Positions 1-8,498 of a stretch of DNA of 24,096 nt are shown piece after piece. How positions within the stretch are numbered: the stretch's first letter is position 1; each line of letters opens with the position of its first letter. The DNA is from a virus. The position numbers were made by a program, and so were the translations under genes. The notes beneath the pieces were generated by a model. The model saw only the letters and a program-made list of their open reading frames with translations, was not told the origin of the DNA and did no database searches. The DNA lies in the IMG/VR virus record IMGVR_UViG_3300034061_000766, positions 1 to 24,096 of that record; one strand, 5' to 3'.

Positions 1-2
1 TG

Positions 3-86
3 ATACACTCTGTTATGGCTAGAAATATCATCTATAGGGATTTTGAGCCGTCAATGTACGTGATCTCGCAGTCCGATCTACAATAG
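3..86 (+). CDS. possible 3' end of an upstream gene (partial, uncertain)
   Basis: The frame beginning at position 3 is open from the left edge to a TAG at 84-86, 27 sense codons, ending in the residues SDLQ. It lies just upstream of the small terminase gene, on the same strand, with a 29-base gap holding a GGAG ribosome site. A frame of this length is often open by chance, and the codons used (AGA, AGG, CTA, ATA) are uncommon in the rest of the window, so it may not be coding. An ATG at 15 would make it a 23-residue peptide if it is not the end of a longer gene. I do not recognise it. Confidence 0.25.
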   Translation: MHSVMARNIIYRDFEPSMYVISQSDLQ

Positions 87-115
87 AAAAAACGTAGAAA
101 CCACGGAGCACTGCA

Positions 116-442
116 ATGCCATTCCAAAAAGGCGTGAAGCCAGCTGGTTCCGGCCGCAAGGCTGGCACTCCCAACAAGCGTGACGTTAAGCGTCAAGAGA
201 TCTTCGACCGTATCGTCGAGAAGCACGGAGACCCACTGGAGGCTCTGGCTGAGATGGCCTTTGACCCGAACCACCCACTTGACATCAGGAAGGATTGCCT
301 GAAGGAAGTGGTCCAGTATGGTCACGCCAAGAAGAAGTCTGTCGAGATCACGGGTCCTGATGGCGGGCCGATTGAGGCAAGGCTCGAGCTGGTTGGTCAG
401 ATCACCGACCTGATCAGCAAGCTGAACGCTGGCGGCAAATGA
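116..442 (+). CDS. putative small terminase subunit
   Basis: 108 residues. The N-terminus is basic, with a GRKAGTPNKRD stretch around residues 13-23, a pattern seen at the start of many phage small-terminase or terminase-adjacent DNA-binding proteins. The middle is helical and charged. A small terminase recognises the phage DNA and delivers it to the large subunit. The assignment rests mainly on position: its stop overlaps the start of the large terminase gene in an ATGA (439-442), a typical translationally coupled TerS-TerL pair. The start ATG at 116 has a GGAG 8 bases upstream. No helix-turn-helix can be proven by eye, so it could be another small DNA-binding protein encoded ahead of TerL. 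Confidence 0.6.
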   Translation: MPFQKGVKPAGSGRKAGTPNKRDVKRQEIFDRIVEKHGDPLEALAEMAFDPNHPLDIRKDCLKEVVQYGHAKKKSVEITGPDGGPIEARLELVGQITDLISKLNAGGK

Positions 443-1914
443 TCCTCTCCAAGGCCGAGTTGACCACCATCCAGTCGAACCTGTCGTCGCTGGAGTTGGA
501 GGACCTTGCTCACATAGCCTGGAAACTGAAGTGGAAGGCCACGGCTCGTGAGCAGCAGATCACGCCGCCGGGCGACTGGGGCATCTGGCTGATCTTGGCT
601 GGACGCGGCTTTGGCAAGACAAGGACAGGGGCTGAGGACATAGCAAACTACGCGGCTGACAACCCAGGCGTCCGCTGCGGTGTCATTGCCCCAACGTCTG
701 GTGACATCCGGGGCGTGTGCTTCGAGGGCGAATCAGGCATCATGGGTGTTGTCCCCCATTACCTGATCGACAACTACAACAGGTCCATCGGCGAGATCAC
801 CCTGAAGAACGGGTCATCGATCCGCGGCTTCTCGGCTGAAGAACCATCCCGACTGCGCGGTCCCCAGTTCCACCGAGTCTGGTGCGATGAGCTGGCAGCC
901 TGGCAATACTGCGAAGAGACATGGGACATGATGCGGTTCGGTCTGCGCCTGGGCGAAGATCCGCGGGTTGTCATCACCACGACTCCTAAGCCCATCGAGC
1001 TGGTCCGTAAGCTGCTCAAGGATGCGGCCAAGAAGAACAGCCGGATTCACGTCACCAGAGGATCTACCTATGACAACTCAGCAAACCTCGCTAAGTCCTT
1101 CCTTGCTGAGATCACGCAGTACGAGGGAACCCAGCTCGGCCGCCAAGAGATCCATGCCGAGGTTATTGACCCCGAAGAGACCGGCATCATCAAGCGTAGC
1201 TGGTTCAAGCTCTGGCCAGCCGACAAGCCTCTGCCGCCTCTTGACTACATCGTCATGAGCCTTGACACGGCGTTCACGGAGAAGTCCATTGACCGCAAGA
1301 GCCATGATCCTGACCCAACGGCCTGCTCGGTCTGGGGCGTCTTCCGCCACGAGAAGAAGCCAGCTTTTTTGCTCCTCGACTGCTGGCAAGACCACCTCGG
1401 GCTGCCCGCTTTGATCGAGCGGGTCAAAAAAGAGTGGTCCGTGCGGTACGGCGATGAGGACTTCAGGCCGATGATCAAGCCTCTGGTCGGCCCCAAGCAG
1501 TCCATGTTCGGTGGCAAGTCGCCTGACCTGATGATCATCGAGGACAAGGGATCAGGCATCAGCCTGCGTCAGATGCTGGCCCGTGAGGACATCCTCGCGT
1601 ACCCCTACAATCCGGGCCGTGCGGATAAGCTACAGCGACTCCACGCGGTCTCACATTTATTTGCACACGGATTCGTTTGGGTTGTAGAATCTGACAAACG
1701 GCCTGGGAACCCACGTTCCTGGGCCGACCCTTTAATCTCGCAACTGTGCAGCTTCCACGGTGAAGGATCGATCAAGCATGACGACTTTGTGGACTCAACG
1801 ACCCAAGCGCTCAGGCTGCTTGCTGATCGCAACAGTCTCTCAGTCACCAGAAAAGCTGAAGACAGAGTTGAACGGGAAAGCAAGCCGAAGCTTGTGAACC
1901 CATACGCGATCTAA
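439..1914 (+). CDS. terL: terminase large subunit (ATPase and nuclease)
   Basis: 491 residues, full length for the family. It is the DNA-packaging motor: the N-terminal ATPase drives DNA into the prohead and the C-terminal RNase H-fold nuclease cuts the concatemer. Visible motifs: Walker A AGRGFGKT at 54-61; Walker B VWCDE at about 147-151, giving the Asp and catalytic Glu; the coupling motif TTTPKP at 180-185. Nuclease acidic residues are D275 in SLDTAF, E368 in MIIEDKGSG, and the D448/D449 and D452 group in KHDDFVDS. All catalytic positions look intact. The start codon overlaps the stop of the preceding small gene, and the portal gene follows after 12 bases, so terminase and portal are probably co-translated. 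Confidence 0.96.
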   Translation: MILSKAELTTIQSNLSSLELEDLAHIAWKLKWKATAREQQITPPGDWGIWLILAGRGFGKTRTGAEDIANYAADNPGVRCGVIAPTSGDIRGVCFEGESGIMGVVPHYLIDNYNRSIGEITLKNGSSIRGFSAEEPSRLRGPQFHRVWCDELAAWQYCEETWDMMRFGLRLGEDPRVVITTTPKPIELVRKLLKDAAKKNSRIHVTRGSTYDNSANLAKSFLAEITQYEGTQLGRQEIHAEVIDPEETGIIKRSWFKLWPADKPLPPLDYIVMSLDTAFTEKSIDRKSHDPDPTACSVWGVFRHEKKPAFLLLDCWQDHLGLPALIERVKKEWSVRYGDEDFRPMIKPLVGPKQSMFGGKSPDLMIIEDKGSGISLRQMLAREDILAYPYNPGRADKLQRLHAVSHLFAHGFVWVVESDKRPGNPRSWADPLISQLCSFHGEGSIKHDDFVDSTTQALRLLADRNSLSVTRKAEDRVERESKPKLVNPYAI

Positions 1915-1926
1915 CCGGAGCATTGA

Positions 1927-4458
1927 ATGGCTGACAACGAACAAGAATATGGCGAGATGTACGAGGTCGACGATGACTCCAAGGTTCGCGACACCGAAGA
2001 CGGTGGAGCCATGGTCACGCTGGATGACTCACCGACGCCCGCCGAATCAGAGTTCTATGCCAACTTGGCCGAGACCACGCCAAGCTGGGAGCTGGCAAAC
2101 CTTGGCTCTGAGCTGTGCGACATCCTAGAAAAAGACAAGGAAGCCCGCAAGAAGCGGGATGAGCAATACGAAGAAGGCTTGCGTCGTACAGGCCTTGGTG
2201 ATGATGCCCCAGGCGGCGCATCGTTCACTGGAGCCAGCAAGGTCGTGCACCCAATGCTGACTCAAGGATGCGTGGACTTCTCAGCCCGCGTCATGAAGGA
2301 ACTCTTCCCGCCTGATGGACCAGCTCGCGACAAGATCATCGGTGAAGTCACCCTTGAGAAGCAAGAAAAGGCCGATCGCCTAGTCAAGTTCATGAACTGG
2401 CAGATGACTCAGCAGATGCCTGAGTTCAGGTCCGAGCTCGAGCAGCTGTCCACTCAACTGCCTTTGGGCGGTGGCCAGTACCTCAAGATCACTTGGGACG
2501 GCAACAAGAAGCGCCCTGTCCCCCAGTTCGTGGCAATCGATGACGTCTACTTGCCTTTTGCTGCGACGAACTTCTATTCGTCCGAGCGCAAGACCCATGT
2601 GCAGTACATCACTCGCATCGAGTATCAGAAGCGTGTCGAGTCTGGCATGTACATGGACGTCGACCTCATGGCCAGTCCGCTGCCGCCTGATGAGTCCAAG
2701 GCCGAGACAGCCAACAACAAGATCGAAGGCCGTCAGAACGACAGCTACAACATCGATGGCTTGCGCACCATCTACGAGTGCTACATCATCCATGACTTCG
2801 ATGACGAGTACGGCTTGGCTCCGTACATCATCAGCTTGGACAAGGCCACTCAGTCCGTGTTGGCCATCTATCGCAACTGGGAAGAAGACGACGAGACCAA
2901 GCAGGAAATGCAGTGGATGGTCGAATTCCCCTTTGTGCCTTGGCGTGGCGCATATCCCATTGGCCTGACACACATGATTGGCGGCCTAAGTGCCGCTGCG
3001 ACAGGTGCTTTGCGGGCTTTGCTTGACTCTGCCCACATCAACAACTTCCCAGGCTTGCTGAAGCTCAAGTCTGGAACCGGCGGTCAAACAGACCGTGTTG
3101 ATCCGACCGAGGTCAAGGAGATCGAAGGTTCGTTTGGCCAGGATGACATCCGCAAGATGCTCATGCCAATGCCTTACAACCCGCCAAGTGCTGTCCTGTT
3201 CCAGCTGCTGGGCTTCTTGGTCGATGCTAGCCAGAACGTTGTCCGCACCACGTTTGAAGAACTGGCTGACAGCAACGCCAACACACCAGTCGGCACGACA
3301 CTGGCCCGCATCGAACAGGGCATGGTGGTGTTCTCAGCGATCCATGCGCGTCTGCATGACTCCATGGGCCGTGTGCTGAAGCTGCTGTTCCGCCTGAACA
3401 AGACCTACCTGACCGAAGAAGAAGTCTACGACGAGACCGGCGAGCTGTTGGTCAAGCGCAGCGACTTCGAAGGCCCGATGAACGTCGTGCCGGTCAGTGA
3501 CCCTAACATCTTCAGCGAAGCCCAACGGTTTGCTCAAGTGCAGGCCGTCATGCAGCGAGCCAAGGAGATGCCGCAGCTGTATGATCTCCGCAAGGTCGAG
3601 ATCATGTTCCTTGAGCGCCTGAAGGTTCCTCAAGGCAAGGACCTGTTGCTGCCTGCTCCTAAGCCAATGGAGCTGAATGCCGTCAACGAGAACATTGCTT
3701 CGACCATGCGCCGTCCGATCACGGCGTTCCCTGAGCAAGATCACTTGGCTCACTTGCAGGTCCACTTGGACTTCTTGACCAACCCGATGTTCGGCGGCAA
3801 CAAGGCCATTGGCCCTGCCTTCATTCCCATGATGCTTGACCACATCAAGGAGCACATGGTCCTCTGGTACGCAACCCAGATCTACCATGAGGCCTCAGAC
3901 GCTGCTCAAGTCGACATTGGCGAGATCCAAAAGGACGCAACGACCGAGGAGAAGCAATCGCTTGACAAGCTACTGGCTACGACAAGCCAGGTGGTGACCA
4001 AGCAGACGCAAGAAGCCTTTGGCCAGATCCCACAGATCATCGAGCAAGCCATTCAGGCCTTGCAGCAGATGCAACCGCCGCCACCCCAGGATCCTTCAGT
4101 CCAGATCGCACAGCAACAGTTGCAGGCGCAACAGGCAAGGGACCAAGCCACTGCGCAGACTCAGCAAGCCAAACTGGCTCAAGACGCCCAGCTCAAGCAA
4201 GCCGATATGCAGCAGCGTAGCATGGACAAACAAGCCGACATTCAGGCTCGTATCGAAACCTTGCAGATGCAGCTTCAGATCGAGCAGATGCGTCAACAAG
4301 CCGAAGACGAACGTACTCGTGCCCAGATTCAGGCTCGCTTGGAGATGAACGAGTCCGACAACCAAACAGCCAAGCAGCTTGCAGCCCTAGAGGTTGCAAC
4401 TGGCGAACGAATCGCGGTCTCAACAGGGACCGGGATAAACCCCAACCCACGCAGATAA
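1927..4458 (+). CDS. portal protein, P22-like, with long Gln-rich C-terminus
   Basis: 843 residues, large for a portal and comparable to the P22/N4-like class. The portal forms the twelve-subunit ring at one capsid vertex through which DNA enters and leaves. The N-terminus is acidic; the central part (roughly residues 90-640) has the mixed composition of a portal core. Residues about 700-825 are strongly Gln/Ala-rich and predicted helical, beginning with a PPPP run near 717-720. This matches the position of the helical barrel that extends into the capsid in P22-type portals. It follows TerL directly, and its ATG at 1927 has CGGAG 8 bases upstream. Function is secure from position, size and architecture; the exact family is inferred. 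Confidence 0.9.
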   Translation: MADNEQEYGEMYEVDDDSKVRDTEDGGAMVTLDDSPTPAESEFYANLAETTPSWELANLGSELCDILEKDKEARKKRDEQYEEGLRRTGLGDDAPGGASFTGASKVVHPMLTQGCVDFSARVMKELFPPDGPARDKIIGEVTLEKQEKADRLVKFMNWQMTQQMPEFRSELEQLSTQLPLGGGQYLKITWDGNKKRPVPQFVAIDDVYLPFAATNFYSSERKTHVQYITRIEYQKRVESGMYMDVDLMASPLPPDESKAETANNKIEGRQNDSYNIDGLRTIYECYIIHDFDDEYGLAPYIISLDKATQSVLAIYRNWEEDDETKQEMQWMVEFPFVPWRGAYPIGLTHMIGGLSAAATGALRALLDSAHINNFPGLLKLKSGTGGQTDRVDPTEVKEIEGSFGQDDIRKMLMPMPYNPPSAVLFQLLGFLVDASQNVVRTTFEELADSNANTPVGTTLARIEQGMVVFSAIHARLHDSMGRVLKLLFRLNKTYLTEEEVYDETGELLVKRSDFEGPMNVVPVSDPNIFSEAQRFAQVQAVMQRAKEMPQLYDLRKVEIMFLERLKVPQGKDLLLPAPKPMELNAVNENIASTMRRPITAFPEQDHLAHLQVHLDFLTNPMFGGNKAIGPAFIPMMLDHIKEHMVLWYATQIYHEASDAAQVDIGEIQKDATTEEKQSLDKLLATTSQVVTKQTQEAFGQIPQIIEQAIQALQQMQPPPPQDPSVQIAQQQLQAQQARDQATAQTQQAKLAQDAQLKQADMQQRSMDKQADIQARIETLQMQLQIEQMRQQAEDERTRAQIQARLEMNESDNQTAKQLAALEVATGERIAVSTGTGINPNPRR

Positions 4459-4467
4459 GGAGCAATC

Positions 4468-4695
4468 ATGGTAGCAATCAGCCTACACAAACAGATGGCC
4501 ATGGGTAAGGGCTACCCTAAAGCCAAGAAGGTGTCAAGCGACCCTTCGCCAACGCCCGGTTTGCCCAATGCAGACTACAAGACCATGCCCAAGATGAAGA
4601 CCGAAAAGGTTCAAGGCGAAGGCAATGGCGGTACAAACAGCCAACGCGGCAAAGGTCCTGACCAGATCTCTACCGTCATGGGCGGCCGCCGCTGA
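4468..4695 (+). CDS. small basic protein of unknown function
   Basis: 75 residues, rich in Lys, Gly, Pro and Met, with no hydrophobic core and probably little stable fold. It starts with a strong AAGGAG site (4458-4463) just after the portal stop and ends in a TGATG junction with the next gene. I do not recognise a family. Its composition resembles the Lys/Gly-rich small proteins encoded at 10619-11517, so it could be a minor virion or DNA-associated protein, but that is only a compositional similarity. Confidence 0.65.
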   Translation: MVAISLHKQMAMGKGYPKAKKVSSDPSPTPGLPNADYKTMPKMKTEKVQGEGNGGTNSQRGKGPDQISTVMGGRR

Positions 4696-4895
4696 TGCTT
4701 GCAAAAATCATCACGACGATACGAGCCGAGCAGCAGGCACTGGCCGTTGAGGCCATCAAAGTGCAGCCAGCAGAAGGCAAGGACATCAACTTCGAATACG
4801 GGAAACGTCAGGGCGTCTACGCAGGCCTTGATCGCGCCGTCCAGCTGATTGAGCGTATCTACCGTGATATTGAGAACGACCAACGAGATCTTTAA
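4695..4895 (+). CDS. small helical protein of unknown function
   Basis: 66 residues, predicted mostly alpha-helical, with a long amphipathic C-terminal helix (about residues 42-63). Its ATG shares one base with the stop of the preceding gene (TGATG), which indicates coupled translation and supports it as a real gene. No signal peptide, membrane segment or known motif is visible. Small helical proteins between portal and scaffold are common in phages of this layout; I cannot name the function. Confidence 0.65.
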   Translation: MLAKIITTIRAEQQALAVEAIKVQPAEGKDINFEYGKRQGVYAGLDRAVQLIERIYRDIENDQRDL

Positions 4896-4916
4896 CCCCA
4901 GCATACGGAGAAGCGA

Positions 4917-5336
4917 ATGCTACTTGAAACCCCCATGTCCTTCAACTTTGCCTCATTGGACGAGGCCTTCCCAGCAGTCGACTGCGGCCACAAACCTCTG
5001 GGCTCACGCGTGATCGTACAGGTCCGCAAAGCCAAGAGCCAGACAGCCGGTGGTATCTACATCCCTGAGGAAGCACGAAAGACAGAGGCCAGCAATACCC
5101 AGATCGCTAAGGTTGTGGCGATTGGCTGCTTGGCATACAAGAATCGGAACACCATGGAGCCGTGGCCTGAAGGCGCTTGGTGTGAAGTTGGTGCCTACGT
5201 CCGTGCACCTAAATACGGCGGTGATCGTTGGACTGTGAAGTCTGGCGACGAGGAGGTCGAATTTGTGATGTTCAACGACTTAGACATTCTTGCCGAAGTC
5301 ACTGGAGATCCGACAGCGATCCGTGCATTTATCTAA
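4917..5336 (+). CDS. phage GroES-like co-chaperonin (Cpn10)
   Basis: 139 residues against about 97 for bacterial GroES; the first 25 or so are an extra N-terminal extension. The Cpn10 hallmarks are in order: PLGSRVIVQV at 27-36, the mobile loop SQTAGGIYIPEEA at 41-53 whose GGI tripeptide docks into GroEL, AKVVAIG at 64-70, the VGAYV strand at 91-95, and the FNDLDILAEV ending at 119-128. The protein would cap a host GroEL ring and enlarge or retune the folding chamber, as T4 gp31 does for its capsid protein. It is encoded between portal and scaffold, upstream of the major capsid gene, which suggests capsid folding as its job. No GroEL gene is in the window. The start at 4917 is chosen because GGAG sits 6 bases before it; an ATG at 4935 is an alternative. 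Confidence 0.9.
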   Translation: MLLETPMSFNFASLDEAFPAVDCGHKPLGSRVIVQVRKAKSQTAGGIYIPEEARKTEASNTQIAKVVAIGCLAYKNRNTMEPWPEGAWCEVGAYVRAPKYGGDRWTVKSGDEEVEFVMFNDLDILAEVTGDPTAIRAFI

Positions 5337-5355
5337 CTGCTGAAAGGAGCAGGCA

Positions 5356-6345
5356 ATGGCTGGAGAAAACATGCTCATCGAAGATGATGAGGACCAAAAA
5401 GGCGGTAAGCCTCAGGAAGTCGAGTTTGTCCCTGTAACCACCAAGCAAGGTGATGACGCGGACGAAGACGACGACCCGCCAGAGGACTCACGGCTCTCGG
5501 AAGACAACGAGGACCGCGAGGAACTACGCCGCAAGCGTCGCGAAGAGAAAGCAGATCGCGCAGCGCGTAGAAAGCAGGCAATTGAGCGAGACAAGACCGA
5601 GCTCAACTTCCTGAGGCAACGGAACGAGGCGCTTGAGAAGCGCATGTTCAACGTTGAGAAGACAACGGTGGCCAATACGATCTCTGGCATTGATGCCCGA
5701 ATCGCTGACACCATTGCCGAGGTCAAGGCAGCCGAGCGCATCATGTCCCAGGCCATCGAGGCAGGGAACGGTGACGATGCAGCCAAGGCCATGCGTATCC
5801 GCGATGCGGCTATGCAGAAGGTCCAGCAGCTCCAAGTTCACAAGCACCAGCACACGCAGGCTGCCGAGAACTTGCAGCAGCAATCCCAGCAAACGCCAAA
5901 CCAGGCGCCCGGTCCTGACCCCGAAATCGCGGGCTTTGCCCAAGAGTGGGTGTCCAAGAACAGCTGGTACGACCCTAACGGCAAGGACGAGGCCTCGAAG
6001 ATCGTGCTGGCAATTGATCAGTCTCTGGTTGAATCTGGCTATAATCCAAAAACAGAGGCATATTGGCGCGAGCTGGACAAGCGAGTGGCCAAGCGATTGC
6101 CAGACATGAAAGGAGGCGGTAACTATGACGACAGTCAAGACGACGATCGCCGCGGACAGCGTAGAGGTCCGCCCATTGGTTCCAGCAGGGACCAGGCTCC
6201 GCAGTCTTCCCGCCGTGAAGTATACATCTCCCCAGAACGAAAGCAAGCCATGACTGATGCTGGAGTTTGGGAAGATCCTGTCCTGCGCCAACGCTACTTG
6301 AAACAGTACGCGAAGTGGGACCGTGAAAACAATTCATCTCGCTGA
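5356..6345 (+). CDS. putative scaffolding protein
   Basis: 329 residues, highly charged and with little hydrophobic core. Residues about 9-52 are very acidic (DDADEDDDPPED). About 53-125 are Arg/Lys/Glu-rich and predicted coiled coil. About 145-180 are Gln/His-rich, and the C-terminal 60 residues are basic with a conserved-looking helical end. This is the usual appearance of a phage capsid scaffold: helical, soluble, with a basic C-terminal capsid-binding segment. It sits between portal and major capsid genes, the standard place. AAGGAG precedes the ATG. I see no protease fusion and no obvious separate prohead protease, so the scaffold may leave intact as in P22. Function is inferred from order and composition. 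Confidence 0.75.
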   Translation: MAGENMLIEDDEDQKGGKPQEVEFVPVTTKQGDDADEDDDPPEDSRLSEDNEDREELRRKRREEKADRAARRKQAIERDKTELNFLRQRNEALEKRMFNVEKTTVANTISGIDARIADTIAEVKAAERIMSQAIEAGNGDDAAKAMRIRDAAMQKVQQLQVHKHQHTQAAENLQQQSQQTPNQAPGPDPEIAGFAQEWVSKNSWYDPNGKDEASKIVLAIDQSLVESGYNPKTEAYWRELDKRVAKRLPDMKGGGNYDDSQDDDRRGQRRGPPIGSSRDQAPQSSRREVYISPERKQAMTDAGVWEDPVLRQRYLKQYAKWDRENNSSR

Positions 6346-6359
6346 AAGGAGTGAGGAAA

Positions 6360-6893
6360 ATGACCGACGAACGATTGAAAAAATCCCCTGATCTTGTCCG
6401 CCAATCACGTGGAGCCACAGACCGCAATGTGACTGAAGACCGTGCCATTAGCGACGAAGATCGTGTTGAGATGTTTAGATCTCAATTTTTCCAAGACGCA
6501 TTGCCAGATTTACCGAAGCTACCTGGCTTCCATACATGCTGGTTGACCACCACTAACCCCCGCGACTCCATTCAGCAACGGATCCGGTTGGGTTATCAAC
6601 CTATTAAAGCCGAAGACGTGCCTGGCTGGGAATACGTAACCATCAAGACAGGCGAATGGCAAGGGTTCATTGGTGTCAACGAGATGCTCGCATTCAAGTT
6701 GCCGATGTCTCTCTACTCACGGTTCATGCAAGAAGCTCACCATGACGCTCCTGCACGTGAAGATGAGAAGCTCACATCCATCTTGGACAGCATCAAAGAG
6801 TCTGCGGCAGCCGCAGGCGGGCGTGTGGTTGAGGGTGACGGTATTGCAGCATTGCGTGAAAATCCTGGTCGAGCTAAATTTGAAGAGCTCTGA
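6360..6893 (+). CDS. head-region protein of unknown function
   Basis: 177 residues from the ATG at 6360; an in-frame GTG at 6351 would add three residues but overlaps the ribosome site AAAGGAG (6345-6351). It is a soluble, mostly helical protein with a central segment containing FHTCWLTTTNPRDSIQQRI (about 57-75) followed by PGWEY. It has no membrane segment or signal peptide. Its place between scaffold and decoration/capsid genes suggests a minor head protein or assembly factor. I do not recognise a characterised family. The gap to the next gene (6894-6930) holds only an ATTTGAGG ribosome site. Confidence 0.7.
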   Translation: MTDERLKKSPDLVRQSRGATDRNVTEDRAISDEDRVEMFRSQFFQDALPDLPKLPGFHTCWLTTTNPRDSIQQRIRLGYQPIKAEDVPGWEYVTIKTGEWQGFIGVNEMLAFKLPMSLYSRFMQEAHHDAPAREDEKLTSILDSIKESAAAAGGRVVEGDGIAALRENPGRAKFEEL

Positions 6894-6930
6894 TCAATCC
6901 ACCAATTCTCTCATTTGAGGAAAAGCAAAC

Positions 6931-7497
6931 ATGTCTACTACTAGCACACCGTTTGGCTTCCAGCCCGTTTACCACGCAAGTGGTTTCGTGCGCCCGGCAG
7001 CCTTTACGTTGGCGGACAACGCTGCAGTGACTCTGTTGCAATACCAACCCGTGGCGATTAACACGTCCACTGGTGTTGTGACTCCAGCCACTGTTGGCGA
7101 TGCGTTCGTCGGCACTTTCATGGGTGTTGAATTCACCGACGGCGATGGCCGCCGCCGTGTTTCCAACAAGTTCCTTGCGAACACCCCTGCAACTGAGGTG
7201 ACCGCGTACATCACGCGTGATCCCGCCATTGTTTATCAGATCCAAGCCAACGGCTCTGTGAACATCAGCAACATTGGCAACCAATACAACTTCGGTTCGA
7301 TCACCGCCGGTTCTACCGTCGTGGGTCTCAGCCAAGCCGTGTTGGACACAGCCTCCGTTGTGGCCTCCGGTGGCACCGCCCAGCTGCGCGTGATCGGTAT
7401 CACACCCGGTCCCGACAACGCTTGGGGCGACGCTTATACGATTGTCCAAGTTCAGATCTCTGAGCATCAGGACGTTGCAACCATCAACGCTTACTAA
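6931..7497 (+). CDS. putative capsid decoration or minor head protein
   Basis: 188 residues, rich in Thr, Val, Ala and Gly and predicted all-beta. The N-terminus (TPFGFQPVYHASG) resembles the opening GF-x-PV stretch of small structural proteins encoded just upstream of the capsid gene in other phages. The middle alternates short strands and turns (VGTFMGVEFTDGDGRRR), typical of a surface-exposed beta barrel. It is 11 bases from the major capsid gene and shares its ribosome-site style, so the two are probably made together in quantity. A decoration or cement role is inferred from position and fold type; no diagnostic motif proves it. Confidence 0.65.
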   Translation: MSTTSTPFGFQPVYHASGFVRPAAFTLADNAAVTLLQYQPVAINTSTGVVTPATVGDAFVGTFMGVEFTDGDGRRRVSNKFLANTPATEVTAYITRDPAIVYQIQANGSVNISNIGNQYNFGSITAGSTVVGLSQAVLDTASVVASGGTAQLRVIGITPGPDNAWGDAYTIVQVQISEHQDVATINAY

Positions 7498-7508
7498 GGA
7501 GCTAAAAC

Positions 7509-8423
7509 ATGGCTGTCCCAATGCGCAGTACGGACTTTCGGTCCATCGTTGAGCCCATCCTGAACGAAGAGTTCGATGGCTTGTATAACCAGCGCGCTGA
7601 CGAGTGGAAACAAGTTTTCACCGAGCGTCAAGGTATCCCACGTAACTACCACGAAGAACCCGTCTTGTACGGTTTCGGAGCGGCTCCTGAGTTGCCTGAC
7701 GGCATGCCAGTGACCTACCAATCTGGTGGCGTCCTGTTCAATGCTCGTTACGTCTACAAGGTCTACGGTTTGGCTTTTGCCTTGACCAAGGTCCTTGTGG
7801 AAGACGGCGACCACATCTCCATCGGTCAGACTTACGCCAAGCACTTGGCACAGTCCCTGATTGAGACAAAAGAAACTTTGTGTGCCAACATCCTGAACCG
7901 CGCCTTCAACGGCGCATATGCAGGCGGCGACGGTTCTTCTTTGGTGGCTAGCAACCACCCCATCGCGTCTGGCACCGCCAGCAACGTGTTGACCACTGCT
8001 GCCAACTTGTCTCAGACATCGCTCGAGCAGATGCTCATCCAGATCCGCAACGCCATTGACAACAATGGTAAGCGTATCCGTTTGACACCTACCAAGCTGG
8101 TGTTGAGCCCAAGCAACGTGTTCCAAGGTGAAGTGCTGTTGAAGTCCGTCCTGCGCGCAGGCACTGGCAACAACGACATCAACCCGATCAACTCGATGGG
8201 CATGATCAACGGCGGCCAAGCCAACTTGTCTCGTTTGACTTCAACTACCGCTTGGTGGGTGCAGACAGACGCCAAGGTCGGCCTGCAGCTGATGATGCGT
8301 CGCAAGCTGGAAAAGAGCATGGAAGGTGATTTCGAAACCGACTCCATGCGCTACAAGGCGACCGAGCGTTACATCCCAGGTTGGACTGACTGGCGTACCA
8401 TCTACGGTACACCTGGTCTGTAA
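7509..8423 (+). CDS. major capsid protein, HK97-fold
   Basis: 304 residues, within the usual size range for an HK97-fold capsid protein without a long N-terminal delta domain. Features that fit: an N-terminal helix region (residues about 8-40), a long central helix with many charged residues (about 105-130, AKHLAQSLIETKETLCANIL), an LVLSPSN segment typical of the P-domain, and a C-terminal part with DAKVGLQLMMRRKLEKS and TERYIPGWTDWR. It is followed by two stop codons (TAATAG) and by a strong terminator, as expected for a highly expressed gene at the end of a transcript. GGAG at 7498-7501 precedes the ATG. No cleavable pro-segment is evident. Confidence 0.9.
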   Translation: MAVPMRSTDFRSIVEPILNEEFDGLYNQRADEWKQVFTERQGIPRNYHEEPVLYGFGAAPELPDGMPVTYQSGGVLFNARYVYKVYGLAFALTKVLVEDGDHISIGQTYAKHLAQSLIETKETLCANILNRAFNGAYAGGDGSSLVASNHPIASGTASNVLTTAANLSQTSLEQMLIQIRNAIDNNGKRIRLTPTKLVLSPSNVFQGEVLLKSVLRAGTGNNDINPINSMGMINGGQANLSRLTSTTAWWVQTDAKVGLQLMMRRKLEKSMEGDFETDSMRYKATERYIPGWTDWRTIYGTPGL

Positions 8424-8436
8424 TAGCCGGAAACTG

Positions 8437-8467
8437 AAGGGGACTCCGGTCCCCTTCGCCCTTTTTT
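8437..8467 (+). terminator. rho-independent terminator after the major capsid gene
   Basis: An 8-bp perfect stem (8437-8444 with 8449-8456, AAGGGGAC/GTCCCCTT) with a 4-base loop is followed by CGCC and a run of six T at 8462-8467. It is the clearest intrinsic terminator in the window. It separates the terminase-to-capsid gene set from the downstream structural genes, so transcription there either restarts or is partial read-through. Confidence 0.88.
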
Positions 8468-8498
8468 AATTTGTCAAGCTTTTCAAGGAGAAGACAAC

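Noticed and set aside
32-40. CTATAGGGA, identical to the core and start of the T7 RNA polymerase promoter
   Set aside because: The upstream recognition half (positions 20-31) matches the T7 consensus poorly, no second copy was noticed elsewhere in the window, and the string may lie inside the end of an upstream gene (codons ATC TAT AGG GAT).
2380-2973. Long minus-strand open frame (197 codons) inside the portal gene
   Set aside because: It is a shadow of the portal codon pattern; it has no coupled neighbours on that strand and the portal protein is clearly the real product.
5524-6291. Minus-strand open frame of 255 codons within the scaffold gene
   Set aside because: It arises from the base pattern of the charged scaffold gene; no ribosome site or family resemblance, and all supported genes are on the + strand.
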